Part shown: positions 52,287-61,536 of the stretch, piece after piece
Position numbering within the stretch: position 1 is the first letter of the stretch
Layout of the letters: every line of letters begins with the position of its first letter
From: Glutamicibacter ardleyensis
Lineage (GTDB): Bacteria; Actinomycetota; Actinomycetes; Actinomycetales; Micrococcaceae
NCBI RefSeq assembly: GCF_014644555.1
Contig: NZ_BMKX01000005.1
Span: 1 to 64,000, forward strand
Direction: 5' to 3'
DNA: 64,000 nucleotides
Program-made: the position numbers and the translations under genes
Notes under the pieces: model-generated
Databases searched by the model: none
The model's input: the letters and a program-made list of their open reading frames with translations, nothing else
What the model was told of the DNA's origin: nothing

Positions 52287-52673
52287 ATGCCCCTATCAGA
52301 GCATGAGCAACGTCTATTGGAGCAGTTGGAGAAGCAACTGCACGAGGATCGTCGCTTCGCTTCCAGCATGAAGGCTCCAGCAAGTACTGGTCGTCTTTCA
52401 ACGCGCAACATTGCGCTTGGTGCGCTCCTGGTCATCGTGGGACTCGGTGGTCTCATCTTTGGAATTTCCCAGCAGCTGATCATTGTCGGTGTTATCGGAT
52501 TCGCAGCCATGTTCGCTGGCGTTCTTCTGGCCCTTGCTAAATCGGCGGAAGGAAAAGTCGGTGGCATCAAAGCTCCGGCCAATTCCAAGCCATCGGGATC
52601 AGGAAATTCGCCGTTCATGAGCGGTTTGGAAGAGAAATGGAACCAGCGTAAGCGGGACCAGTCCGACGGATAG
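52287..52673 (+). CDS. DUF3040 membrane protein
   Basis: 128 residues from ATG 52287 (AAGGAG 7 nt upstream). The family start MPLSEHEQRLLEQLEKQLHE is exact. Two membrane helices follow (about 47-65 and 68-86), then a Gly/Ser/Lys-rich tail. The function is unknown. In actinobacteria it usually lies just before mraZ, as here. Confidence 0.9.
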   Translation: MPLSEHEQRLLEQLEKQLHEDRRFASSMKAPASTGRLSTRNIALGALLVIVGLGGLIFGISQQLIIVGVIGFAAMFAGVLLALAKSAEGKVGGIKAPANSKPSGSGNSPFMSGLEEKWNQRKRDQSDG

Positions 52674-52685
52674 ATTTTAGTTTTC

Positions 52686-52725
52686 GAGGTGTAACCCTTT
52701 GTGGGGTTGCACCTCTTTTTCTTTT
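52686..52725 (+). terminator. Terminator after the DUF3040 gene
   Basis: The stem gaggtgtaaccc / gggttgcacctc (one mismatch) with a 6-nt loop is followed by TTTTTCTTTT. It isolates the dcw promoter from upstream transcription. Confidence 0.9.
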
Positions 52726-53004
52726 AATTGACCTTCAACAGGCGCCGGCACAATTCTCGGCAGATTCCTAGGTAACGGGTTTTATGGGGTATTTGCCCAC
52801 CCCCACTTTCCTCCCCGCACCCCTCCATAGTGCTCCCCAAACTTAGATTCCGCCCATAAACAGCGGTATCTCGGCCTTTTTACGTCAGAACTCCTTAACT
52901 GTCGGTCCATTCTTCCTTAGACCCTCCACAACAGAAGCTGGGAAAAACCCGCGAAATCAAGGCCTTTTTTAATTCCAACACCTCGCGAAAACGCGTTGTT
53001 TGCG
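52726..53004. other. Noncoding stretch before the dcw promoter
   Basis: No gene is visible. The plus strand is C-rich around 52798-52840 (runs of cccc). I saw no further repeats or hairpins strong enough to report. Confidence 0.6.
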
Positions 53005-53032
53005 TTGACAGTGGAGGGTTGTGGAGTAAAGT
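53005..53032 (+). promoter_or_regulatory. Promoter of the dcw operon (mraZ promoter)
   Basis: A consensus -35 TTGACA (53005-53010), a 16-bp spacer and -10 TAAAGT (53027-53032) predict a start near 53039. The spacer and the -10 region are covered by MraZ-type boxes. Confidence 0.85.
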
Positions 53033-53046
53033 GGAGTGCAGTAGAG
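53011..53046 (+). promoter_or_regulatory. MraZ operator: four direct repeats, 10-bp spacing
   Basis: GTGGAG at 53011, 53021 and 53031 and GTAGAG at 53041 lie exactly 10 bp apart, on one face of the helix. MraZ proteins are known to bind repeats of this kind at their own promoter, and the repeats overlap the spacer, -10 and start. MraZ autoregulation of the operon by blocking polymerase is the expected mechanism. Confidence 0.88.
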
Positions 53047-53088
53047 GGAATTGGGTAATTGGACCACTTTGCGGGAGAGGCGGTGTGC

Positions 53089-53502
53089 ATGTTCCTTGGA
53101 ACGTACACGCCCCGACTCGATGAAAAAGGTCGACTAATTCTGCCTGCTAAATATCGTGACGAGCTCTCATTTGGCCTAGTGCTTACCCGAGGGCAGGAAC
53201 GTTGCATCTATGTCTTTAGCCAGCGCGAGTTTGAGAAGCAACATGAGCAACTAGCTCAGGCATCACTGACTTCGCGTAAAGCACGAGATTATGCGCGTGT
53301 GTTCTTGTCAGGCGCTTCTGACGAATTGCCAGACAAACAAGGACGAGTCACGATTCCGCAGGTATTGCGTAGCTACGGAGGCTTGGACCGTGAAGTGACG
53401 GTCATCGGTGCGGGAAACCGAATCGAAATTTGGGACTCCACTGCCTGGCAACAGTACTTGCAAGAACAGGAAGAAGTATTTTCCGAAACGGACGAAGACT
53501 AG
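53089..53502 (+). CDS. mraZ: Transcriptional regulator MraZ
   Basis: 137 residues from ATG 53089 (GGGAGAGG 8 nt upstream). The start [23 protein letters not shown] is the family signature, and the second half repeats the pattern ([20 protein letters not shown]). Each half is an AbrB-like swapped-hairpin DNA-binding motif. It represses the dcw operon through the four upstream boxes. Confidence 0.96.
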   Translation: MFLGTYTPRLDEKGRLILPAKYRDELSFGLVLTRGQERCIYVFSQREFEKQHEQLAQASLTSRKARDYARVFLSGASDELPDKQGRVTIPQVLRSYGGLDREVTVIGAGNRIEIWDSTAWQQYLQEQEEVFSETDED

Positions 53503-53681
53503 AACCCATTGCGGGTTCCGGTGTTTTCCACAGAAACAAGAACGCTGGGATGAGATCTCCAGCCACCTTGACGGTGACTTGCTCTGGCTCCACTTCCCCG
53601 GATCCAGATCAAAATTCACTGACGCGAGGTTGGATGGGGATCTGATTCCAGCGGAGACAACAACAGCGAAAAGGGGGCGCA

Positions 53682-54674
53682 GTGCCGAATCAAGATTCTC
53701 AACGACCAGCTTCGGAGCGACATGTTCCGGTATTACTGGATCGATGCGTCAATCTTTTGGCACCGGGCATCGAGCGCGCCAATGCCGACGGACGTAGAGC
53801 CGTTGTTGTGGACTGCACCTTAGGAATGGGTGGACACTCCGAGGCGATCCTGCAACGCTTCGACAATCTCCACCTGATCGGTCTTGACCGTGACGAGCAG
53901 GCTCACCAGCTTGCCGGAGCTCGTCTAAAGCCTTTCGAAGATCGAGTAGACCTTGTGCATGCGGTCTACGACGAAATCTCGGACGTGGTGGAAGACCTGG
54001 GTTTCCCGGGAATCGACGGCGTACTTTTTGATCTTGGTGTTTCCTCATTGCAACTCGATGAGCGCGAACGAGGTTTTGCATATTCCTACGATGCGCCTCT
54101 AGATATGCGTATGGACACCTCGGTTGGTCCAACTGCCGAAGACTTGGTCAACGACCTGGACCGTGAGCGACTGCTACGGATTATTCGTCAGTGGGGCGAA
54201 GAGAAATTTGCGGGTCGGATTTCTACAGCCATCGTGGAGGCGCGAGCCACAGAACGAATCACGACGACAGCTCAGCTGGTCGAGGTTATTCGCTCAGTAG
54301 TTCCTGCTGCTGCAGCACGCACCTCAGGGCACCCCGCAAAGCGAACTTTCCAAGCATTGCGTATTGCGGTGAATGAAGAGCTTGACGTTTTGGAACGAGC
54401 TATACCTGCGTCGATGTCCTCACTGAATATTGGCGGCCGGGTGGTCGTCATGAGTTACCACTCACTCGAGGACAAAATCACCAAACGTCACTTCGTCAAG
54501 GGTTCTACCTCTTCAGCTCCTCCGGGTTTTCCAGTTGAGCTGGAAGAGCATAAGCCCGAATTCAAGGTACTCACCAAGGGCACCGAGAAGCCGACAGAAG
54601 CAGAAATCGCAGAAAATCCACGTGCTGCATCGGCCCGCTTGCGTGCGGTCGAAAGAGTTCTGAAAAGGAGCTAG
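53682..54674 (+). CDS. rsmH: 16S rRNA (cytosine-1402 N4)-methyltransferase RsmH
   Basis: 330 residues; GTG start with AAAGGGGG 4-5 nt upstream. Motifs: [13 protein letters not shown], the SAM site [35 protein letters not shown], the helical insert with [13 protein letters not shown], and [17 protein letters not shown]. It methylates C1402 in the ribosomal P site. About 180 bp separate it from mraZ, a gap that includes a small hairpin (gaaccc/gggttc, 53503-53519) at the mraZ end. Confidence 0.96.
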   Translation: MPNQDSQRPASERHVPVLLDRCVNLLAPGIERANADGRRAVVVDCTLGMGGHSEAILQRFDNLHLIGLDRDEQAHQLAGARLKPFEDRVDLVHAVYDEISDVVEDLGFPGIDGVLFDLGVSSLQLDERERGFAYSYDAPLDMRMDTSVGPTAEDLVNDLDRERLLRIIRQWGEEKFAGRISTAIVEARATERITTTAQLVEVIRSVVPAAAARTSGHPAKRTFQALRIAVNEELDVLERAIPASMSSLNIGGRVVVMSYHSLEDKITKRHFVKGSTSSAPPGFPVELEEHKPEFKVLTKGTEKPTEAEIAENPRAASARLRAVERVLKRS

Positions 54675-54677
54675 CCC

Positions 54678-55460
54678 ATGACCCAACGAGCCCAACGTCG
54701 AGTCACCAAGACCGCCGCAATGACCGCACAGACGGTTGTCGACGGTAGTGCTGCTCGCGCCGTTCGTCCGGAACCAGTGGCTGCAAGTGAACTTCCAGAG
54801 CTTGATTCGCGCCAGCGCGTTACGCTCTCACTCGTACCGCGTATTAACGAGACCAACAAGCGTTCGATGTTGGTCATGGTGATTGCTCTGGTCGTCGTGG
54901 CATTTTCAGTGATAGTTACGCTCGTGCTGATGAACACGTCGGTAGCCCAAAGACAATATGACATTGTGTCTTTGCGAAACCAAGAACGCGTGCTCTCGCA
55001 AGAAAACCAGGCGCTACTCAAGGAAGCTCAATCGCTGTCAGCTCCGCAGGCGCTGGCAAAAAAAGCGAAAGCGCTTGGCTTAGTAGCACCGGGGGCTCCT
55101 GGACTGGTGGATCTCAACGACAACTCCATCACGAAGTCTGCAGACAAGGCCGTGGAGGCGGAAGGAAATTCCGCCAACTACGCAACGTTGCCACTACCGG
55201 GGCAGAGCATCCGCGAGAAGGCAAAGGCCGACACGAAGAAGAGTGAGTCCAAGGCACCAGTGCCTACTGTGGGCAATGCCTCTAAAGATGATGCGAAGCC
55301 GGCTACCGATTCGGCGGACTCGAAGAATTCCACGAAGTCTGTAGTGAAAGACGAAACGGCAACTCGCAAGATTGCCGATGACGGACGACCGGTCTTCAAA
55401 GATAGCGAACTCAACGGCGGCACGATCCCAGCACCAATGATCAAATCCCCGACGAACTAG
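54678..55460 (+). CDS. ftsL: FtsL-like division protein
   Basis: 260 residues. The cytoplasmic N-terminus has about 65 residues, followed by one membrane helix (about 68-92; MLVMVIALVVVAFSVIVTLVLM) and a leucine-zipper-like coiled coil (RNQERVLSQENQALLKEAQ). A long Lys/Ser/Asp-rich outer tail of about 120 residues is low in complexity and much longer than in E. coli FtsL (121 residues total), as in other actinobacteria. It is encoded directly between rsmH and ftsI and scaffolds FtsI-FtsW. Confidence 0.82.
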   Translation: MTQRAQRRVTKTAAMTAQTVVDGSAARAVRPEPVAASELPELDSRQRVTLSLVPRINETNKRSMLVMVIALVVVAFSVIVTLVLMNTSVAQRQYDIVSLRNQERVLSQENQALLKEAQSLSAPQALAKKAKALGLVAPGAPGLVDLNDNSITKSADKAVEAEGNSANYATLPLPGQSIREKAKADTKKSESKAPVPTVGNASKDDAKPATDSADSKNSTKSVVKDETATRKIADDGRPVFKDSELNGGTIPAPMIKSPTN

Positions 55461-55536
55461 CTTTCGCTTTCTAAGCTAGAACCACGACGGTAATTCTCGC
55501 TGTCAAGAAACCACGTTGAGGGGACTGAGTATCACC

Positions 55537-57351
55537 GTGAGCTCGACCGCACTGGACACAGCAAAAAAGCGCATGCGTTTTTTGCTCATCTTATCTTTGG
55601 CAGCGCTCCTAGCAATCGCGGGCCGATTGTTTTGGGTACAGGGAATTAACGCTTCGACCGTCGCCGATGCCGCGCAGGCAGACCGCCAGCGCGAAGAAGT
55701 TATCGCGCCGACCCGTGGTTCTATCGTTGATCGCAACGGTACGTTGTTGGCGGTCAGCGTTGACCGTTACGACCTGGTTATTGACCAGCGAGACCAGCGA
55801 GATCAATTCCGCCGCGCAAAGCGCGATGGCACCAACGGTAGCGAGTTCATTGGTTGGGATCAGGCGGTCAAGGAACTAGCCCAGATTCTTGACCAGGATC
55901 CAGCAGAGCTTGCCACTTCCGTTCAGCCGCAGGACGGTGCCAAACCCAAAGGCTACGTGGTCCTGGCCAAGGGAGTCACTCCAGAAGTTAAAAACGAAGT
56001 GATGGAAGTCGGCATCCCACGCCTTTCCCCATTGCTACGTAGCGAACGACAGTACCCACAAGGCGTGATCGCCGGACCGCTCCTAGGTTTTGTGCGAAAC
56101 TCTGAGGATCAAACATCCGTGGTGGGTGCTGAAGGCTTAGAACTAAGCCAAGAAAAGCATCTTAAAGGAACCGAAGGCAGTCGCAAGATTGAGGTCAGTG
56201 CCGACGGCGTCCGCATACCGGTCACCGAGGTTGAAGAAACCCCAGCGGTTAACGGCCAAGACGTCATGCTGACCATCGACTCCGATGTGAACTATGTGGC
56301 ACAGCGTGAGGCCGAAAAGAAGCAGAAGCAGTTTAATGCCCAATGGGTATCGGTAGTCGTTCAGGAAGTAAAGACCGGCAAGATCCTTGCCATTGGTGAC
56401 TCTGCTCAATTAGATCCCAATGACCCAGGTGCCACCGACCCTGAGTTTCGTCGCTCCGTGTCTATCACCCGGGCTTTTGAGCCAGGCTCCACCGGCAAGG
56501 CTGCAATTTTTGCTGCGGCAATTGATCAGGGAGCGGTAACCCCAAAGACCGAGCTCCGTGTTCCGAACAAGTACACAGTCACCAAGGAGACTATTAACGA
56601 CTCCTTGCCACACGACACTTTCGATATGACTGCGGCCGGAGTTTTTGCTCGTTCCTACAACACCGGTACCGTGATGGTCGGAAACAAGCTGACCAAAAAA
56701 CAACGCTATGACTACATGCGTAAGTTTGGGCTAGGAAGCCCGATTTACCTTGGACTAAACGGTGCAAGCGCTGGACAGCTGGCGAAACCAGAAAATTGGG
56801 ATCGCCGCCAGCAGTACACCACGATGTTTGGCCAAGGTTATTCGCAAACCGTCCTGCACACCGCCTCGATTTTCCAGACTCTAGCCAACGGTGGAGAGCG
56901 CATCGCACCGAGCCTCATCGAAGGTTATAAAAACGACGATGGAAGCGTAACCGAACCGGATCCGTCAAAAACGAGCCGCGTTGTGAAGAAAGAGACAGCA
57001 AAAGAGATGCTGAAGATCATGGAAGGCGTCGTGGAATCGGGCACCGGTACTAAAATGAAGATACCGGGATACCGCGTAGGCGGTAAAACGGGTACCGGAC
57101 AGGCCGCAAGTGATAAGGGCTATGACGGGTACAGCTATTCCTTCGCAGGCGTAGCACCACTGGATGACCCACAGTACGTTGTGGTGGCAACCATGTACCG
57201 TCCGCAGGGTAGCTGGAAAAACTTTTCGGTCGCCGACACGTTTACTGAAGTAATGAGTCACGTACTCAACACCTACAACGTGCCACCAAGCTCCACAAAA
57301 TCAGAAGCGTATGACGTCTTCGTTGGTAAGGAACAAAAGAAACCTTGGTAG
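55537..57351 (+). CDS. ftsI: Septal peptidoglycan transpeptidase FtsI (PBP3)
   Basis: 604 residues from GTG 55537 (GAGGGGA 12 nt upstream); TTG 55516 is a longer alternative that overlaps that site. A short tail and membrane helix (FLLILSLAALLAIAGRLFWV) are followed by the PBP dimerisation domain (IAPTRGSIVDRNGTLLAVSVDRYDL) and the transpeptidase: active Ser in EPGSTGKAAIF, SxN as RSYNTG, and KTG in VGGKTGTGQA. It crosslinks septal wall with FtsW. PASTA domains are absent. Confidence 0.94.
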   Translation: MSSTALDTAKKRMRFLLILSLAALLAIAGRLFWVQGINASTVADAAQADRQREEVIAPTRGSIVDRNGTLLAVSVDRYDLVIDQRDQRDQFRRAKRDGTNGSEFIGWDQAVKELAQILDQDPAELATSVQPQDGAKPKGYVVLAKGVTPEVKNEVMEVGIPRLSPLLRSERQYPQGVIAGPLLGFVRNSEDQTSVVGAEGLELSQEKHLKGTEGSRKIEVSADGVRIPVTEVEETPAVNGQDVMLTIDSDVNYVAQREAEKKQKQFNAQWVSVVVQEVKTGKILAIGDSAQLDPNDPGATDPEFRRSVSITRAFEPGSTGKAAIFAAAIDQGAVTPKTELRVPNKYTVTKETINDSLPHDTFDMTAAGVFARSYNTGTVMVGNKLTKKQRYDYMRKFGLGSPIYLGLNGASAGQLAKPENWDRRQQYTTMFGQGYSQTVLHTASIFQTLANGGERIAPSLIEGYKNDDGSVTEPDPSKTSRVVKKETAKEMLKIMEGVVESGTGTKMKIPGYRVGGKTGTGQAASDKGYDGYSYSFAGVAPLDDPQYVVVATMYRPQGSWKNFSVADTFTEVMSHVLNTYNVPPSSTKSEAYDVFVGKEQKKPW

Positions 57352-58928
57352 TTCAGGAATCAGGCACGCCACGCGAGCTGGAACATCATTTGCGACCTAG
57401 CACGGTCAAAGGCATCGACTTTGATCAGTTGCTAGAACCACTCGCTGCAACCGCTCATGGAGCCGCTAACAAGCGACCCATTACCGGAGTGAGCCTGAAC
57501 CCACAGATAGTTCAGCCCGGGGACGTATTCCTGGCCATCTCGGGCGCAAAACGTCACGGCGCAGAATTCCTAGACACCGCCATAGCCAATGGAGCCGTCG
57601 CGCTGATCACCGATGAGGCGGGCCTCAACCTGTTGGCCGAACCGGCGTCGATTCCGGTGGCAGTAGTCAGCGATGTGCGAAAAATTGCAGCTCGCGCCGC
57701 CAGCATGGTCTACGGTACAGCGAAGAACTGCCCCGAATTGTTAGCGGTGACCGGCACCAATGGCAAAACCACCACAACCTTTATGATTCGGGCGATTACC
57801 GAGGCCCTCGGATTACATGCAGGTCTTGTAGGCACCATTGAAATGTCTGCTCGCGGTCAGATTATCCCTAGCGTGCTCACTACCCCCGAGGCGACCCAGC
57901 TGCATGGTGTCCTGGCACGAATGAATGAACAAGAAATTTCTACGGTGGCTATGGAAGTTTCTAGCCATTCGCTGAGTTACGGGCGGGTAGACGGATTGCA
58001 GTTTGCCGTATCCGGATATACCAACCTCACCCAGGACCATCTCGATCTGCATGGTTCGATGGAAGATTATTTCCAGACCAAAGCGCAACTGTTTACCTCG
58101 GGCCATAGCCAGCGTGCAGTGGTGATGGTCGATGACTCCTATGGACAGCGACTGGCGCAGAACGCTTCAATTCCCACCGAGTCGTTGAGCCTTGATGCAC
58201 ATACCAATGCCGACTGGCACGTAGTGAACATCGCGCCCAGCGTATTAGGACATCAGTTCACTATCGTGCATCGCGATGGACGCGAAATTCACGCCCGCAC
58301 CGGCCTGCCGGGACTCTTTAATGTCGCCAACGCGGCGCTGGCAACCGTGATGGTGCTGGCCAGCGGTGTTGCTCTAGAACAGCTCCAGGAAGCACTGAAG
58401 CAAGCTGACCCGCTGTCGGTATCGGTTCCAGGTCGGATGCAAGTCATCGGCGAGTCACCCGTGGCAGTAGTGGACTTCGCGCATAACTCCGATGCCATCG
58501 CCAAGGCCTTGGAATCGATGCGCGTCACCGGGCAAGGACGTCGAATTATCGTTTTCGGTGCCACCGGCGATCGTGACAAAACCAAGCGCCCGGACATGGG
58601 CGCCGTGGCGGCGCGCCATGCAGACATCGTCATTGTCACCGATGATGACCCGCATGGGGAAGATCCAGAACCAATTCGCGAACAGGTTGCCGCCGGCGCG
58701 CAAGCCGTGATCGACGCTGAACGTGCAGCGGTGCAGCTATTCAACATCGCGCCACGCGCTAAAGCCGTTGAATTCGCTGTGAGTTTGGCTGGAGTGCAAG
58801 ATGCGATACTCGTTGCCGGTCGCGGACACGAAGTTAGCCAAGACGTCGCCGGTATTGACGTTGAGTTAGATGACCGCGTCGAACTGGCCAATGCGCTAAA
58901 GCTTCATGGATTTGTGACCATTTACTAG
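57345..58928 (+). CDS. murE: UDP-MurNAc-tripeptide synthetase MurE, probably lysine-adding
   Basis: 527 residues; TTG start overlapping the ftsI stop by 7 bp. ATP loop LAVTGTNGKTTTTFM, VAMEVSSHSLSYGRV, and the C-terminal domain with VFGATGDRDKTKRPDMG. The residue-3 selecting motif reads DDPHGEDP (encoded about 58641-58665). Diaminopimelate enzymes have DNPR or DDNPR here, with the Arg binding the extra carboxylate. Replacement by His fits L-lysine addition, as expected in Micrococcaceae. Confidence 0.94.
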   Translation: MVVQESGTPRELEHHLRPSTVKGIDFDQLLEPLAATAHGAANKRPITGVSLNPQIVQPGDVFLAISGAKRHGAEFLDTAIANGAVALITDEAGLNLLAEPASIPVAVVSDVRKIAARAASMVYGTAKNCPELLAVTGTNGKTTTTFMIRAITEALGLHAGLVGTIEMSARGQIIPSVLTTPEATQLHGVLARMNEQEISTVAMEVSSHSLSYGRVDGLQFAVSGYTNLTQDHLDLHGSMEDYFQTKAQLFTSGHSQRAVVMVDDSYGQRLAQNASIPTESLSLDAHTNADWHVVNIAPSVLGHQFTIVHRDGREIHARTGLPGLFNVANAALATVMVLASGVALEQLQEALKQADPLSVSVPGRMQVIGESPVAVVDFAHNSDAIAKALESMRVTGQGRRIIVFGATGDRDKTKRPDMGAVAARHADIVIVTDDDPHGEDPEPIREQVAAGAQAVIDAERAAVQLFNIAPRAKAVEFAVSLAGVQDAILVAGRGHEVSQDVAGIDVELDDRVELANALKLHGFVTIY

Positions 58929-58962
58929 CTCACAGAAGTCCTCCTCACCCGCCGCTCAAGTG

Positions 58963-58968
58963 TAAAGT
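58963..58968 (+). promoter_or_regulatory. -10 box candidate before murF
   Basis: TAAAGT lies 10 nt before the murF ATG, inside the only sizeable gap (50 bp) between murE and ftsW; no ribosome site is seen. It may be an internal promoter of the dcw operon. The hexamer is identical to the -10 of the mraZ promoter. Confidence 0.4.
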
Positions 58969-58978
58969 CCTAATTGCC

Positions 58979-60436
58979 ATGATTGATTTGTCTCTCTCCG
59001 ACCTGCTCGCGATCACCGGGGGTCGCGCGACAGCTTCTGTCGCCCCATCCACCGTCATCTCATCGGTTACTACCGATTCGCGTGACGTGCTTCCCGGAGC
59101 CCTTTTTGTTGCTAAGCCCGGCGAATTTTCTGACGGGCACGCCTTTATTGACAAGGCCCTGTCCAGCGGCGCCACGTTGGCTCTAGCCGAACGTGTCACT
59201 CTCGACGAGCAAAGAGCCGAGCATCCGGCAATTATTGTCGATGACGCGGTCGAAGCGATGGGTCAGATCGCTGCACACATCGTTGAGTATCTGAAGAAGA
59301 AAAACGACGCGGTGGTCATCGGGATTACCGGCTCAGCCGGCAAAACAACCACCAAAGACCTTTTGGCAAGCATCTTGTCCAAGGTTGCGCCGACGGTGTC
59401 CCCGATTGGCTCCTATAACGGAGAAGTCGGAGTGCCGCTGACCGTATTCAGTGCCACCGAAGACACCAAGTACCTGGTGATCGAGATGGGCGCTACCGGT
59501 ATTGGACACCTGACTTACCTCACCGATATGGTGCACCCGAAGATCGGGGTGGTGCTTTGTGTAGGCACCGCACACGCCGGGGAATTCGGTGGAGTGGAAA
59601 ATATTGAAAAGGCCAAGGGTGAACTTGTTGAAGCCTTAGACGCTTCCGGGACCGCTCTACTGAACTATGACGACTCACGAGTCGCACGTATGGCGCAGCG
59701 CTCCGGGGGAGCGGTACGTTACTTCGGTACCGTCAGCAATAAACCAGAGAACGCGAGCGTCTGGGCTGAGGATGTGGTTGTCAACTCCGATGGTCAGCCT
59801 GAACTAACTCTAGAATTTTCCAATGGTTACAGCCAGCGAATCACCTCAGGTCTGCTTGGACGCCACCATGTCTCGAATATTTTGGCCGCTGCCGGTGCAG
59901 CGGCTGAATTAGGCATCGAAGCGGCCTTGATTGCACAAACCCTTGATGGGCTCACTGCCGGCAGCCGGTGGCGGATGGAACGCATTGAGCGCGCCGATGG
60001 AGTCACCATCATTAACGATGCGTACAACGCGAATCCAGAGTCCATGCGCGCCGCACTACGCACGCTGGCCGAACTAGGACTTCCGAACGAGCAAGGTGTT
60101 GCCCGGCGTACCTGGGCGGTCCTAGGCGAAATGCTAGAGCTCGGGGACGAATCCCGGCATGAGCATGATGTTCTGGGGCGCATTGCGGTACGGATGAACA
60201 TCAAAAAGTTGTTGGTGATTGGCTGGGGCGCAAAGCTGGCATATAACTCCGCGGTGCTCGAAGGCAGTTGGGGCGATGAAGCCTACTTCGTGGAAACCAT
60301 CGAAGAAGCACGTAGCCAGCTTGCCGAGCAGCTTCTGCCCGGCGACATAGTTTTGTTCAAATCTTCAAATGGCGCCGGGTTACGACACCTAGGTGATGAC
60401 ATCGCAGCACTTGTGAAAGAAGGCGAAGACGCATGA
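58979..60436 (+). CDS. murF: UDP-MurNAc-tripeptide-D-alanyl-D-alanine ligase MurF
   Basis: 485 residues. MurF/Mur-ligase N-domain with SSVTTDSRDVLPGALFVAKPGEFSDGH, ATP loop VIGITGSAGKTTTKDLLA, VIEMGATGIGHLTYLT, and a C-terminal domain with VTIINDAYNANPESMRAAL. It adds D-Ala-D-Ala to complete the pentapeptide. It overlaps mraY by 4 bp (ATGA). Confidence 0.96.
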   Translation: MIDLSLSDLLAITGGRATASVAPSTVISSVTTDSRDVLPGALFVAKPGEFSDGHAFIDKALSSGATLALAERVTLDEQRAEHPAIIVDDAVEAMGQIAAHIVEYLKKKNDAVVIGITGSAGKTTTKDLLASILSKVAPTVSPIGSYNGEVGVPLTVFSATEDTKYLVIEMGATGIGHLTYLTDMVHPKIGVVLCVGTAHAGEFGGVENIEKAKGELVEALDASGTALLNYDDSRVARMAQRSGGAVRYFGTVSNKPENASVWAEDVVVNSDGQPELTLEFSNGYSQRITSGLLGRHHVSNILAAAGAAAELGIEAALIAQTLDGLTAGSRWRMERIERADGVTIINDAYNANPESMRAALRTLAELGLPNEQGVARRTWAVLGEMLELGDESRHEHDVLGRIAVRMNIKKLLVIGWGAKLAYNSAVLEGSWGDEAYFVETIEEARSQLAEQLLPGDIVLFKSSNGAGLRHLGDDIAALVKEGEDA

Positions 60437-61536
60437 TCGCATTGATTCTAGGCGCAGGCATTGCCTTAGTGCTGACCATGGTGGCCATGCCGCTGTACAT
60501 CCGGTTACTGACCAAAAAGCAGTACGGACAAGTGGTGCGTGACGACGGACCAAACTCACATTCGGTGAAGTCCGGTACCCCCACCATGGGTGGCGTGGTC
60601 TTTATCCTTGCGGTCTTTGTTGCTTACTTCCTCACCCACGGCATCCTAGGTCTGATGGGGCGTACTTCCTCGGGGATTACCGCCAGTGGCTTGCTGGTGT
60701 TGTTATTGTTCGGCGGTATGGGACTTGTCGGCTTCCTGGATGACTTCATTAAGATCGCCAAGAAGCGTTCCTTGGGACTGCGTGCCTACCAGAAGATCAT
60801 CTTGCAGGCAATTGTTGGCATCAGCTTCGCAGTTCTTGCCTTGCAGTTCCCTAACTCCCAGGGGCTAACTCCTGGGTCAACGGCGATTTCATTCCTGCGC
60901 GATCTGAACATTGACCTAGCATTCGCCGGACCAATGGTGGGCCTGATTCTCTTTGTGCTTTGGGCCAACTTCATCTCCACCGCGACCACCAACGGTGTGA
61001 ACCTCACTGACGGTCTTGACGGTCTTGCGACTGGTGCTTCCATTATGGTGTTCGGCGCTTACACGCTCATTGGTATCTGGCAACAGAATCAGGCCTGTGG
61101 CCGCGATAACGCGATGGAAGTTTGCTACACCGTGCGTGATCCGCAGGATCTAGCACTGCTCGGTGCAACGATTTCCGGCGCACTGATCGCCTTCCTCTGG
61201 TGGAACGCAAAACCAGCGAAGATCTTCATGGGTGATACCGGTTCGCTAGCTATTGGTGGCGCCCTGGCAGCGATGGCGATCCTCTCACGCACCCAGCTGT
61301 TGCTGGTTGTCATTGCTGGCTTGTTCGTCATCATCGCATTGTCGGTGATAATCCAGGTTGGTTACTTCAAACTTTCCGGTGGCAAGCGCGTCTTCAAGAT
61401 GGCGCCGTTGCAGCACCACTTTGAGCTCTCCGGATGGTCCGAAGAGAATGTTGTTATTCGTTTCTGGATTCTGGCCGGTCTCTTTGTGGCAGCCGGACTG
61501 GGTCTGTTCTACTCCGAATGGGTTGTCGCACTGTGA
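60433..61536 (+). CDS. mraY: Phospho-MurNAc-pentapeptide translocase MraY
   Basis: 367 residues, about ten membrane helices. Catalytic and Mg sites: GTPTMGGVVFI, the Asp pair in GFLDDFIKI, NLTDGLDGLATG, and MGDTGSLAIGG; then FKMAPLQHHFELSGWSEENVVIRFW. It makes lipid I from UDP-MurNAc-pentapeptide and undecaprenyl phosphate. The stop overlaps the murD start by 4 bp. Confidence 0.97.
   Translation: MIALILGAGIALVLTMVAMPLYIRLLTKKQYGQVVRDDGPNSHSVKSGTPTMGGVVFILAVFVAYFLTHGILGLMGRTSSGITASGLLVLLLFGGMGLVGFLDDFIKIAKKRSLGLRAYQKIILQAIVGISFAVLALQFPNSQGLTPGSTAISFLRDLNIDLAFAGPMVGLILFVLWANFISTATTNGVNLTDGLDGLATGASIMVFGAYTLIGIWQQNQACGRDNAMEVCYTVRDPQDLALLGATISGALIAFLWWNAKPAKIFMGDTGSLAIGGALAAMAILSRTQLLLVVIAGLFVIIALSVIIQVGYFKLSGGKRVFKMAPLQHHFELSGWSEENVVIRFWILAGLFVAAGLGLFYSEWVVAL

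Noticed and set aside
58289-58891. 200-codon frame opposite murE
   Set aside because: Shadow of MurE coding sequence; no ribosome site and low-complexity Ser/Ala content.
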